Assembly (NCBI RefSeq): GCF_029227915.1
Contig: NC_079885.1
Coordinates: 17,433,001-17,497,000, forward strand
Direction of reading: 5' to 3'
Origin: Hydractinia symbiolongicarpus
Lineage: Eukaryota > Cnidaria > Hydrozoa > Anthoathecata > Hydractiniidae
Length of the DNA: 64,000 nt
Every line of letters begins with the position of its first letter. Position 1 is the first letter of the stretch. The position numbers were made by a program, and so were the translations under genes. The notes under the pieces are model-generated. The model worked only from the letters and a program-made list of their open reading frames with translations, did no database searches and was not told the DNA's origin. Positions 55,041 through 64,000 of the stretch are shown here, in pieces.

Positions 55041-55799
55041 GATATAGCATGATATATGCTGTTTTGAAATTATGTGATTAAATAACTATATAAAAATGTA
55101 AATATGAAGGTCTCCAGGAATTAAATCCTGTCATACTGAGGCTGGGCATTTCTTAACATTTTTAAGATTTTTAAAAATTTCTTATATTGAAAAAAACCCT
55201 GCGTATTTTCAATTACAGGTCAAGAAGCCACACAATTTTTTTACTGAAGTTACATCCTGAAAAATTTATTCTAAAAATAACAGTCTTTTTTTCTCAACGA
55301 AAATAGTGTTTTAAAACAAAGAAAAGAGAAGAATAAAAAGTAAGACAGTTTCGGCCTAGAAGCATTTTGCTAGTAAAATTGAAGCAGGTCAAAAATAGGA
55401 AAAAAAACGTGTATACAACCAGCTAATCTAGCAAACTTCGGATTACAACAGGTTAACAGCTAGTATTTTATAAACGATTTTCAGGTTATAATTTATTTAG
55501 GAGTGGGAGGTAAGCTGTTTTAAGTGCATGTTTCAATTAAAATTAGCGTCACATACTTTTTAACTTGATTTTCTGAGGTATTGGTATCTTAGCAGACATA
55601 AGTTTGTTAATTTTTTTTATTGAAACAAAAAATTACAATGAATTTCTTTTCTTTTTTTAGGTTCGACAACCGTGACTCGGCAGAGTATAAAAGAGAAGAA
55701 ACTCGACAGAGTATAGTGAATTAATAGTGAAATTATTGGTGGACTTGATAGTGAACTTATCGGTGAATTTAGTAGTGAATTTATTGGTGAAATTACAAA
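55040..55799 (+). other. Leader region of the Helentron gene
   Basis: No ORF. 55680-55799 shows short iterations (GAAACTCGACAGAGTATAG; GTGAATT-ATTGGTGAA-type words), and a TTTTTTTAG acceptor-like site at 55661 suggests that an intron could end here before the ATG at 55800. Confidence 0.35.
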
Positions 55800-56429
55800 A
55801 TGACAGAGGTTTCTCTAGCTTTTAAGATTTTTTTTTCTCGATCACACGTTACCACCGCTAATATGAACCCCGCATATAAAAGCTGTCGCCGTATGGTACT
55901 TTTACTTTCTGGTGATGTTGAAACTAATCCCGGGCCTTGCACTATTCTAAAGTCGGTACAGGGATCCTTTCATCAAGGGGATGTTAGGCTTGGAAATGTT
56001 ACTGGTACACAATGTATGTGTAATTCCCTGTTTGCGATCGTTTGGTCGGCTCTTAAAAAAGTTTCTTTTTGGAATCCAGGTGATCTTGATCATATCCTCT
56101 GCGAAGGAACAAAGTTGTACACGAGCCTAAGTTACACAAACCAGTACTTGAGTACAATTCACCTCCCAAATAGTTTGACTGTTAAAAACGAGGTCATACA
56201 AATACAAAGTTTAGAAAATATTTCTCATATTATTACAGACGATAGCACTTCATTACGCACTTTTCATAATTCATCTGAATCCGATAAAGGGCAAGGAATG
56301 CTGGGCATTATTAGCGGCGTTAGTTTTGCTATAGTTTGGGACCACCCACAAATTTATTTATTTGATCCTCATAGCCGAACTAGTTTAGGACAAATAACTG
56401 AACAGTGCGTCAGTCGTTTTAAAATTTGA
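55800..56429 (+). CDS. Helentron N-terminal protein: 2A-like peptide plus herpesvirus-tegument-like cysteine peptidase
   Basis: 209 residues. Residues 36-46 (LSGDVETNPGP) match the 2A ribosome-skipping consensus D-V/I-E-x-N-P-G-P exactly, so translation would release a 45-residue leader. Directly after it comes GSFHQGDVRLGNVTGTQCMCNSLFAIVW, with a Cys (C72) in the GTQC setting, and near the end IYLFDPHSR with the D-x-H pair (D189, H191). Cys plus DxH is the arrangement of the deubiquitinase at the N terminus of herpesvirus large tegument proteins (peptidase C76 type), a fold also carried by some Helitron-like elements. The ORF ends at TGA 56427-56429, where a frameshift in a TTTTAAAATTTG run separates it from the next ORF. 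The peptidase call is by motif only. Confidence 0.65.
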   Translation: MTEVSLAFKIFFSRSHVTTANMNPAYKSCRRMVLLLSGDVETNPGPCTILKSVQGSFHQGDVRLGNVTGTQCMCNSLFAIVWSALKKVSFWNPGDLDHILCEGTKLYTSLSYTNQYLSTIHLPNSLTVKNEVIQIQSLENISHIITDDSTSLRTFHNSSESDKGQGMLGIISGVSFAIVWDHPQIYLFDPHSRTSLGQITEQCVSRFKI

Positions 56430-56433
56430 TTCA

Positions 56434-57996
56434 TTGCAACATGTTGAAAGCTACATACGCGAAATATACGTCACCTCTGGCAAAGCAATGTGTCTTGAAA
56501 CTCAATATTTCAAAATACTCACAACTGAACAGATATCTGGTAACATTATGCTTAACATTCGCAGCAAAAGAAAACTAGAACAAAACAGGAAGTACCGTCA
56601 ATCCGAGAGAGGCCGAGTGAAACAAAGAAATTCAATAGGCAAATATCAGAAAACGGAACACGGCCAAGCTAAGTTGAGCGAGTCGATAAGCAAATATCGG
56701 AAAACGAAACAGGGACACGCTAAGATAAAAGAGTCGATAGACAAATATCAAAATACAGTAAATGGTCGATCCAAGCTAAGAGAGTCGAAAAGTAAATACA
56801 AAAAAACGGAACAGGGCCAAGTGAAGCAAAGGGAGTCCGTAGGTAAATATCGGAAAACAGAATACAAAGATGCATTATTAAATCTTTCACATTGCTGGAA
56901 ATATTTTAAGATTGCTGAACTAACGGAAGTTATGAGACAGCGTGTTGATCAACATTTGATTGAATTATTAAACAATATCAGAGTGGGAAAATTAGAAAGG
57001 CAATTAAAATCTAAATTTATTTCACCAAATGACCCACATTACCCCAAAAATGCAATTCATATATTTGCTGAAAATCAACCCGCCTCTGAGCATAACAAAA
57101 AAATGCTTAATAGCATAACATCGGACGAAATAAATATCGAATCTATTGACAAAATTCCAGAAAATATACCCGTCCAATTAGTACAAAATCTTAATTCTCG
57201 CCCTCAAATGGAAACAGGTGGACTTGCGCGAAACCTTCTGTTAAAACTTCATGCAAAAGTCATGTTGACGTCAAATATTGATGTATCTGATAAACTCATT
57301 AACGGACAGATAGGTACTGTTCATCGGTTGAAAACCGATAGCTCAGGAAATATAACAAGAATATATTTCAAAATGGAAGACATGTATACTGGACTTAAAG
57401 CTGTGAGAACAGATCCATATGCTATTCAAGAAAATGTTGTTCCAATTAACAGAGTAGAGAAAGAAATCAAATTTAACAAACATAATCCATCTTCACCTTC
57501 TATGAGACGACTGCAATTCCCACTAATGCTGTCATGGGCCTGCACTGTTCACAAGGTTCAGGGAAAAACGTTTGATAAGATTGTTGTCTGTTTTGATTTA
57601 TTAAAACAACGAGCCTTTCACTCAGGACAAATCTATGTTGCATTAAGTCGAGTCACAAGTTTAGACGGTTTATACCTAACGGATACATTTGCTAAATCAA
57701 CCATTAAGTCAGACACACGAGCAACAGAGCAATACAATTACATGCGAGAACATTCAAAATTGACACAAAAAGAAACTGGTGTAATTAGCGAAAATTCTAT
57801 TATGGTCACTTTGCTTAATACAAGATCCTACAACAAGCATAAAAACGATATTAAATCCGACCGCGTTCTCATGGAAAGTGATTTATTATGCCTAACGAAA
57901 ATTCAGATACCATGGAACTCACATTGCGACTCAAAACTAGATTACTTTACTTTAATTCCAAACAACAATGTGGACAAATTTTTTAGTTGGTTATAA
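56434..57996 (+). pseudogene. Helentron helicase remnant fused to lysine-rich repeats
   Basis: About 520 codons. Residues 45-150 are tandem repeats of a KYRKTE.GQ.K type (seven units), a feature of Helitron proteins before the Rep domain. After KTEYKDALLN the frame jumps to the C-terminal part of a Pif1-like helicase: a long basic region, ARNLLLKLHAKVMLTSNID, then HKVQGKTFDKIVV and the motif VI-like GQIYVALSRVTSLDGLYL. The HUH Rep nuclease and the Walker A/B half of the helicase are absent, so an internal deletion joined distant parts. It cannot be an active rolling-circle transposase. Confidence 0.8.
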
Positions 57997-58432
57997 TGAA
58001 ACTATAGAATTGTTTGATATTGTGAAAATTCCTGGTCCAATATTTTTTAGAATGACAAAAAGAACGTTTCACGAAAACGCTATTATTGTTTTGCTTCTAT
58101 ATCGTAAAAATTCCCTCAATAGAGATGAGTCATTATACCTTATTCAATATTTTTTGGGAAATGAAACTGTTGATATTATACTCGGAGATTTTAATGTGAA
58201 TGCATTTAGCGATGAAAACTATTTCCTTCATTTTTTTACTGGATATAAACAAGTCGTAACCTCGCCAACCCATATATCAGGTTCACTTATTGACCATGTC
58301 TATATCCGTGAGAATGTTTTAAATACTCTTAATGTCGAGACCTTCGTTAAAACTGTCTATTTCAGTGATCACGATGCAATCAGGCTTAAACTCTCTCTCT
58401 CTGATTTGAAAAAAACAACCTATGGAACATAA
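57968..58432 (+). pseudogene. Helentron C-terminal endonuclease domain
   Basis: In a frame shifted relative to the helicase, the sequence shows GDFNVNAF, then PTHISGSLIDHVYI and FSDHDAIRL: the GDFN, D-H and SDH boxes of the apurinic-like endonuclease (EEP) family. Presence of this domain after the helicase is the Rep-Hel-EN order of Helitron2/Helentron elements. The N-terminal part of the domain is weak (frameshift near 57990). Confidence 0.75.
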
Positions 58433-58598
58433 AATCTTTACAGACGACTTCAAACAACTTTTTTCTTCGTGTTTTCAACCTCCTTTATTTTTTTTGGCAT
58501 TTTAAACTTTTAAATTAATACTGTCCTCGATCGCAACGCATATAATTGCTTTCCAACATGTTTGCTTAAGGCGGAAATCTTCAAGCCACAGGGCTTCT

Positions 58599-58900
58599 TG
58601 TTTAGAGTTAATTTTGGTAGCTTCACTCCAGTTTTTGCTGTATAGCTAACGGTACTTCTTACAGATAACGTTTCCTCCGACGAAAATCGATTTAAATACG
58701 TTTTCAGCTTCAATTTAACTTCTCCTTCCATGTTAAAATTAAATGTACTTTCTGCCTCTTCTGCTAACACCTCCTCGACCGTTTCCTCTTCCGAGCTTAA
58801 AATTAAATTTTCAATTTCTCTATCATATTCTTTGTTGAGTATGTCTAAATCGATACTGGGAACTAACTTGTTCCGTCATTTTATGAGGAAGTGTAACGAA
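58599..58900 (-). pseudogene. BEL/Pao gag, N-terminal part (right of the Helentron)
   Basis: The minus-strand frame reads an acidic segment (LSSEEETVEEVLAEEAESTF) and reaches TGVKLPKLTLN, the conserved lead-in to the gag domain, right at the Helentron end. The open frame continues into the Helentron and ends at 58510. Upstream, an ATG at about 58875 is in another frame, so the start is broken. Confidence 0.75.
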
Positions 58901-59700
58901 CAAAGGTACCGTTACTTCTGAAACACAAAATAAAACAACATCGTGACATGAGCTACAATATACAAACTCTCTCAAAAAGAAGAGAAATCCATATCACCAT
59001 AGCAACTTATTGTACTCATGATATGAAAAAAATATTTACAACTCGTCGAATCAAACGACATTTAATAACGCTCTGTTACCACAGCCATCCAACAACATAG
59101 AGACATAGTGCCCAAATCAACTTCTAAACGACACTTGACACCTAAACTGTTTTTCAAACCAACTAAAATTTATATTACCATAGCAACAATATGCACCACC
59201 ATTGTGCTTCAAAATATCAAACAAAAAATATACTTTAGAACGGCCTGTTGACACAAATGTTCAACAAAACGTAATGCATTTAGCCGTGTCCGACTCTGAA
59301 ATTAGCCGTACTAAAATCCTAAATTGTGTTTTACTTATAAAAGAGACCTGAGTACAAAGTTGCAACCGGTTTCTTAAATTAATCATAACCCATATCGCTA
59401 TGGCAACAACTAATACTCACATTGCGCTTTTTTGAAAAACACGAACAACAATCGAAAACGGCCCGTTTAAACGGCCCTTCAACTATATATGGCTGCACAT
59501 GTCTTAAAATCGACCTCTTTTCTCTCGAGTAGCTGTCGTAGCAAGACATACATACGCAAGATATACATACGCATCATGAATCAAAACGATCCTTTGAATT
59601 TGTTTCAGTTGCACGACAATAAGAACGGTAAGTTAAAAAAAGAAAGTTGTTCTTACTAACTGATGAGAATACCTAAACAAAGGTATGTCCCACTATCACG
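58901..59700. other. Presumed retrotransposon leader or flanking DNA
   Basis: Three diverged copies of a CATATCACCATAGCAAC / ATTACCATAGCAAC / CATATCGCTATGGCAAC block at 58988, 59170 and 59392, each followed by A-rich sequence, suggest an old tandem repeat. A tiny frame at 59576-59627 (ATG, 17 codons, then GGTAAGT) could be a first exon but has no support. Confidence 0.35.
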
Positions 59701-59705
59701 AGGAG

Positions 59706-60052
59706 TTATTGATTAGTCCGTGCTAGGACGGGGCCGAAAACTCCAATGACGGTAGAAATCAACTGATGATCTCATTATTCAGTTAGTTTTTTTAAAAAGA
59801 AAGAAACACAAATTGCCAATATCAACACTTATATATTGGTAGATAACCAGAGCAAACTACAACAACATGTTCGCTCGAACAAACTGAAACTAAACCAATT
59901 TGATCGTTCAATGTACGATGGGGAAAGCGAGAGGGAATAACACACTGATTTTCACACATTGTTTTACAGACTTTATGAAAGAAAGTAGTGAAGATAACAA
60001 TCCACTTTGCAAAAGTGACAGACAGACAGAACTGGCGTATTATTATATAGAT
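59706..60052 (-). mobile_element. Short non-autonomous Helitron
   Basis: On the minus strand it begins TCTATATAATAATACGCCAGTTCTGTCTGTC next to an A, like the Helitron end at 63498 (shared TATAATAATACGC, TCTGTCTGTC and GCAAAGTGGAT). It finishes near 59706-59745 with CCCCGTCCTAGCACGGACTAAT, a GC-rich hairpin followed by a CTAA, as expected for a Helitron 3' end. It cuts an LTR fragment. No ORF. The 3' boundary is approximate. Confidence 0.5.
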
Positions 60053-60282
60053 TACCATGTAAAAGATTGACCATGTAAAAAATCTGTTTTTCTCTGATTA
60101 AGTTATCGAACAACAGAAATAAAACCACGAGGTAATTCATAAATAAACACGTCTTACTAGAGGACTGTATAAAACTAAAAAACAACAAGAACTCAAAAAT
60201 GCAAAGAGCATGCGTAAACTATACAAAAATAAGAACCCGTCAACATATAAAGCGCATGCATAAAACTTAATAATCTTTAACA
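60053..60282 (-). repeat. LTR fragment of the same BEL/Pao family
   Basis: 60063-60282 is nearly identical to 34620-34839 (the 3' LTR) and starts TG at 60282. It is interrupted by the Helitron at 60052. It may be the displaced 5' LTR of the Pao element (same orientation, 1.4 kb upstream of the gag N terminus) or a separate solo LTR. Confidence 0.75.
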
Positions 60283-61029
60283 TGCTTCAATTAAAACCAA
60301 AAAAAGGAACAAGAAACGATTGTGCAAAAAAGTTATTAATTTTACTGTAGCCAGCAGTATGTTGTATTATTAAACAACAATGTGTTCACTATTCTGATTT
60401 CAAGAAAAAACATGGAAAAGACGCAGTTAGCTGTAAAGAACACAAAGCTTTTAATGGCTAATTATACTAAGCGTAGCGTCTAAATATCCTGCATCGGCTA
60501 ACTATACATTCTGTTGCAGGCTAATCATCAGTTAACCCTGACTGTTCGGTGGAAGCAACAATAAACTTTTGTCACGTTTCTACAACTTTTTCGCAAAAGA
60601 CATAAAAAAAATCCTGTGCGAATATATATCTTTTTATCTGATAGAAGTTAGCCTCTTTTTCCCATAAAAACAGGTTCACTTCACTTTTATAGTTATGTTC
60701 ACAACTATAAAAATTGAGATAGCTAGCAGCTATCCAGCACACTTTTCTCACTTAGCTATATATAAAATAGCTAATTCCTGATAAAATACACGAATTTAAA
60801 GAATAGTGTTTAGCTTCCCAGCTACATCAATAAAGCTACAACATACGACTAATCATACCAACAAGGGACGACAACAAAATTTTAGTCATGGCCTTACACA
60901 AAATGTTCTGGCCACACGGAGAGTACACAAACTCTGTTCAGATTGGTTATTAAATTGGCAAAAGATTAAAATGAAGCATCTTTATTGGCTTTCGCGAAAA
61001 TAGAAATTTTCTCAAGATTTTAGCCTGGA
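60283..61029. other. Gene-free stretch
   Basis: AT-rich with TAGCTAGC-type words; no coding or mobile feature recognised. Confidence 0.4.
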
Positions 61030-61135
61030 CACAAAATTAGCAGCGTCTAGGCTCTGGGCTGTCTCTATCTATCTCTCTATCTCTCTATCTCTCTATCTCC
61101 CCAGGTTATTTTAAAGATTCCGCCTTCGCCGCCGG
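61030..61135 (-). mobile_element. Helentron-family 5' end, minus strand
   Basis: On the minus strand it reads TTTCCGGCGGCGAAGGCGGAATCTTTAAAAT, a (GATAGAGA)n microsatellite and GACAGCCCAGAGCC, the same block order as 52633-52735. The 3' end of this copy has not been found; it would lie to the left. Confidence 0.55.
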
Positions 61136-61169
61136 AAATAAAGAAAGAAGAAGAAAATCGATAAGAAGA

Positions 61170-63182
61170 ATGAAAATAATTGTGCGCGCGTATTTTATTA
61201 TGGGCGGTAGGAATTTTGTCATCCCACTTGATTTTGTTTCAAGTGCTCTTTCACAATCATCGAATCGAGAAGAACGTACAAGAAGTGTAAAGGAAAAAAT
61301 TAAAAGGAACAAAAAAACGAACCAAGAAAGAAGAATAAAATGCCTTCAAACAACACAACACAACGTGGTGATACAGGAAGAGAAAAGAAGGATAATCAAC
61401 TCTCCTTACTTTAGAAGGACAGAAAATTTAACACCAGTGGCATTGGCACAGAATCCCAACAGCACATCAACAAGACAAGGTTTGTTGTGGATGATATTCT
61501 TCCCTTTTTTAATTAATCGTGTGTGAAAGTATTCTTTTTTTTAACTTTGCTTATTGGAACCATTACATTGCTATCTTCAAAATTATTTTTTTTATATAAA
61601 TAAAAAGCTTGCACATAATCATGGTGTGCAGAACACCTAACTTCTTTCGTACGGCTATATGTGCAAATTTGTCCTTCGACCGGTACATGGATTACCTTAA
61701 AGTGATAAATTTTTATGTGGATTTATTTTTGCGAATTCAATATTTGTCGCATTTTATGTGGATGTATTTTTAGGAACTTATTTTTTGCTGAGTTTGTTAT
61801 GTGTTAGATTTGGTTGGAAAACATATTAAAACACAGTTTTATCTCTTAATTTTGCAAATCCAGAATTTTTTGACATTTTTCGTGGATTTATTTTTGCCAT
61901 TTTGCATGGATTTATACTTTTATTTTTCACCCTAATCTCTAAAAAATTAATCCACGCCAAAATTTATCACCATAAGGTAACATGCTAATAAAAACCACTA
62001 TTTTGTAGATGAAAATAGTTATGTAATACATATTAATTCAACCAATTTCTTAAAAAAAATGTTTACATAAAATATAACAAATTATAGCTAACTAATTGAC
62101 TAATTCGCAAAAATTGATACCCCCAAAACACAATTTGTTTAACTGATTAGTTAATTATTAACAGCAGTGTGTAGTAAGGAGCATAAAGTATTAGAGTACT
62201 CAAGGCTTGGGGAGGAAAAACTAAGGTGATGACGCACCCAATTTTTCAGTATTTATTATGGCGTGAGGGATGAGATTGATGAATTGTGGGTGTTCAATGC
62301 AGTTTTTATGATCATAACAATCTAAACATGTATGGCCAGGAAAGAAACCATAAACATTTAGCTATGCCAAGATTTATGTCTCTGTTGAAATATTCTGTCA
62401 AAATAAAGTTTGAAGAGTACCTTTAGTTCTGTTTGAATATGAATAAACAATCTATGGCGTGTGATGCATAGCATCAAAGGAGGCATGCGTTGAACACATA
62501 CCATATTATGAGATAGTGTATGGCTGAAGCGTGAGAGTGATCACACACCATTCCTCTCCAGGCCACATAGCTCATTCAAGCTTCTGTATAAATCTCCATA
62601 CAAAAAAGAAAACACTCCACCATATAGCTTTACTATATAAATTTTCATAAAAAAAAATTTTTATTGTGAAGTTTTATGTTACACTAATCTCGTTTCCAGA
62701 GCTCTTTGATGTTATTTGAACAGTATTTTTTTAAAAGGGGAAGGTTTTGAAAATTTTTTTGTTTTCCTGATTTTGTGAAAAAGATTGCTCATCAAATTTA
62801 AGTTTCCTTAATGTTTAGGAAGGGAGAGGATTGCAAGGGAAACAGTACTTCTGTCACTTCATCAGGTTGTCTACTAATTAATTCTGTTATGTAAATTTTG
62901 GAGAAAAAGAGTCTCTTCATGTTCTGTAAATTTTCTCATAATTCATTATTTTAATTGTTGGCAATTTTTCAGTTCTATGTGAAATAACTTGAAAATTAAT
63001 CTAGGGTTTTGCGATGAATTTATAAAAAGATTCTGAAATTTGAATTAAAAATTGAATTTCTCACCAACAACTTGTAGCTTGTCGACATGAAAATACATCA
63101 AACGATGTGTCGTCATCTACAACATCACCAGCATCGTGCACTTTGAACACTCCTGCTTTATGTACTTTGAGTACTACTTCAA
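61170..63182 (+). CDS. Unrecognised gene, first two exons (continues beyond what is resolved)
   Basis: Exon 1, 61170-61479, starts at ATG and encodes a basic, Arg/Lys-rich segment (REERTRSVKEKIKRNKKTNQERR) ending in phase 1 at GGTTTGT. The only open frame of the segment 63078-63182 (acceptor CTTGTAG, donor GTAAGA) fits exactly that phase and gives a Ser/Thr-rich continuation (TSNDVSSSTTSPASCTLNTP) ending in phase 1. The 1.6-kb intron has no other open exon that I can see. No family recognised; further exons would lie beyond 63182. Start choice is provisional because the Helentron-family end lies just upstream. Confidence 0.4.
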
Positions 63183-63356
63183 GTAAGATTTAAAACTCTT
63201 TGAAATCTTACTTATCTTACTTTTGATATACAAGCTTTTGAATTTCATAAAAGGCATAATTACGTCACTTGGGCTATTTAATTTCCCTAGTGTATATAAA
63301 TTGCATATTACGATGAATTCAACTGTTTTTAAACTGTTTATACATTTTGCATTAAC

Positions 63357-63382
63357 CTGATGATGGTACTATGTACCGAAAT
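63357..63382 (+). ncRNA. Hammerhead-like core
   Basis: CTGATGA (63357-63363), a five-pair helix GGTAC TAT GTACC (63365-63377) and GAAAT (63378-63382). The core is exact apart from one unpaired base before helix II, but stems I and III are not convincing and no GTC or similar triplet follows closely. Probably a relic from a Penelope-like or similar element. Confidence 0.35.
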
Positions 63383-63497
63383 ATATTTTCAATATTTCAA
63401 AGTTAGTGGTACTCAATTCCATGAAATTTCATTCTTGCCACAACAATATTTCTACCTTATTATATGATATATGATTTAGGCTTTTGATGCGATTTCA

Positions 63498-64000
63498 TCT
63501 CTTATAATAATACGCTGAGTGTGTCTGTCTGTGACAGGCAAAGTGGATGTGTTCATTTTCCTTTGATATCGCCGAAAAGTTATGTCTCAAATGTTAAATT
63601 TTCTGACGTAACGGCGCGACGTCAATAACACTACTTTAACGTCAATATCCTATATATTAAATTAATGAAGCCATTACAGTGCACCTAAAACTTTGAGGCC
63701 AAATAACTTGAAAACGAAGTGGTGACGTCAATGATTTTTCACCGCGTGGGTAACTAGGGAACACCTAGGACCAATTTTGGGTCCCCAAATCCGTTTCGGA
63801 ATGGACGGGTTAATGACGTCTTCAAAAAACCTTCAAACCTTAGTATCTCTGCAACCGTATGTCAAAAGTACATAATCCAAGGCAACAGGTATACAAATTT
63901 CTAAAAAAATGTTTACAGTTTTGACGGGTCATTGCTGACGTCAACAAAATCTTTAAGCCCTTATATCTCATTAACCGCTCATCAAAAGCACATGATCATA
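63498..64000 (+). mobile_element. Helitron 5' end, continuing past the window
   Basis: TCTTATAATAATACGCTGAGTGTGTCTGTCTGTGACAGGCAAAGTGGATG is the counterpart of the minus-strand Helitron start at 60052. The rest contains several GACGTCA words and no ORF, consistent with a non-autonomous copy. The 3' end is outside. Confidence 0.5.

Larger units (their letters stand above)
52633..58598 (+). mobile_element. Helentron (Helitron2-type) inserted in the Pao gag gene
   Basis: The left terminus GATTTCCACC (52633-52642) is the complement, with one mismatch, of GGCGGAAATC (58570-58579). The latter lies inside the right end and is followed by an AAGCC/GGCTT hairpin (58583-58596). This asymmetric inverted repeat plus 3' hairpin, and insertion within a T run, are the structure known for Helentrons. 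The gag gene on both sides joins in frame if the element is taken out. It encodes a peptidase, part of a Pif1-like helicase and an endonuclease; the HUH Rep domain is deleted. Exact ends are uncertain by a base or two because of the T run. Confidence 0.75.
34595..58900 (-). mobile_element. BEL/Pao LTR retrotransposon, split by two insertions
   Basis: Read on the minus strand from right to left: gag N terminus (about 58900-58599), gag C terminus with zinc knuckle (52632 to about 51640), aspartic protease (51640-50870), reverse transcriptase (50904-49990), RNase H (49891-49350), integrase (49344-48322 and on at 35393), a C-terminal domain ending at TAG 34855-34857, a G-rich polypurine tract (34841-34848) and the 3' LTR starting TG at 34839. 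A Helentron separates the two gag parts and a Polinton separates the two integrase parts. Frameshifts and stops show the element is dead. The 5' LTR is not found next to gag; a related LTR fragment is at 60053-60282. Confidence 0.85.

Noticed and set aside
59655-59790. Structured RNA or type III hammerhead (GGAGTT...TTGATTAGTCC...GGAC...CGAAAACTCC)
   Set aside because: Stem I is missing and the core has two mismatches; the GC-rich hairpin is better explained as the 3' end of the minus-strand Helitron.
52654-61125. One 8.5-kb TIR transposon between the inverted GGCGGAATC blocks
   Set aside because: The gag reading frame places the right boundary of the insertion at 58598, so the two blocks belong to separate Helentron-family copies.

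Overview
The window is AT-rich invertebrate nuclear DNA, most likely from a cnidarian of the hydrozoan type. Two things point there. It carries a complete five-exon innexin gene with short in-frame exons and canonical GT/AG introns. It also has the usual mobile-element mix of such genomes: Polintons, Penelope-like elements, BEL/Pao, Helentrons and many small foldback elements. The species is an inference.

Layout. 1-3.8 kb: a heavily decayed Polinton (minus-strand polymerase and integrase remnants) between inverted, palindrome-rich ends. 4.3-10.8 kb: the innexin gene (+), with foldback elements in its introns and a 51-bp minisatellite that begins at its stop codon. 10.8-24 kb: gene-poor DNA with tandem duplications, a non-LTR retrotransposon relic, a (TTTA)n tract and a broken Penelope-like element with hammerhead-like motifs. 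24.1-31.1 kb: an unrecognised coiled-coil gene (+), whose first intron holds a PIF/Harbinger-type non-autonomous element filled by a 39-bp repeat. 31-34 kb: nothing recognised.

34.2-60.3 kb is a nest of elements. The host is a BEL/Pao LTR retrotransposon on the minus strand. A 12.9-kb Polinton (35,394-48,321) with roughly 215-227 bp terminal inverted repeats and a 5-bp target duplication ATCCT sits inside its integrase gene. A 6-kb Helentron (52,633-58,598) sits inside its gag gene. At both places the Pao reading frame runs on in register across the insertion.

The Polinton keeps, between its repeats, a probable double-jelly-roll capsid protein, a retroviral-type integrase, a protein-primed family B polymerase, several small membrane or coiled-coil proteins, and a cassette of three proteins that begin with the same SAP-like motif, one of them with a RING finger. 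I found no packaging ATPase and no adenain-like protease. The polymerase, RING and SAP/proline-rich genes carry single stops or frameshifts, and the integrase has Glu in place of its second catalytic Asp. The copy therefore looks young but is probably not autonomous.

The Helentron relic encodes a 2A-like peptide followed by a herpesvirus-tegument-like cysteine peptidase, then lysine-rich repeats joined by an internal deletion to the end of a Pif1-type helicase and an endonuclease. 60-64 kb holds an LTR fragment cut by a short Helitron, a Helentron-family terminus, two exons of an unrecognised gene and a second Helitron 5' end running off the window.
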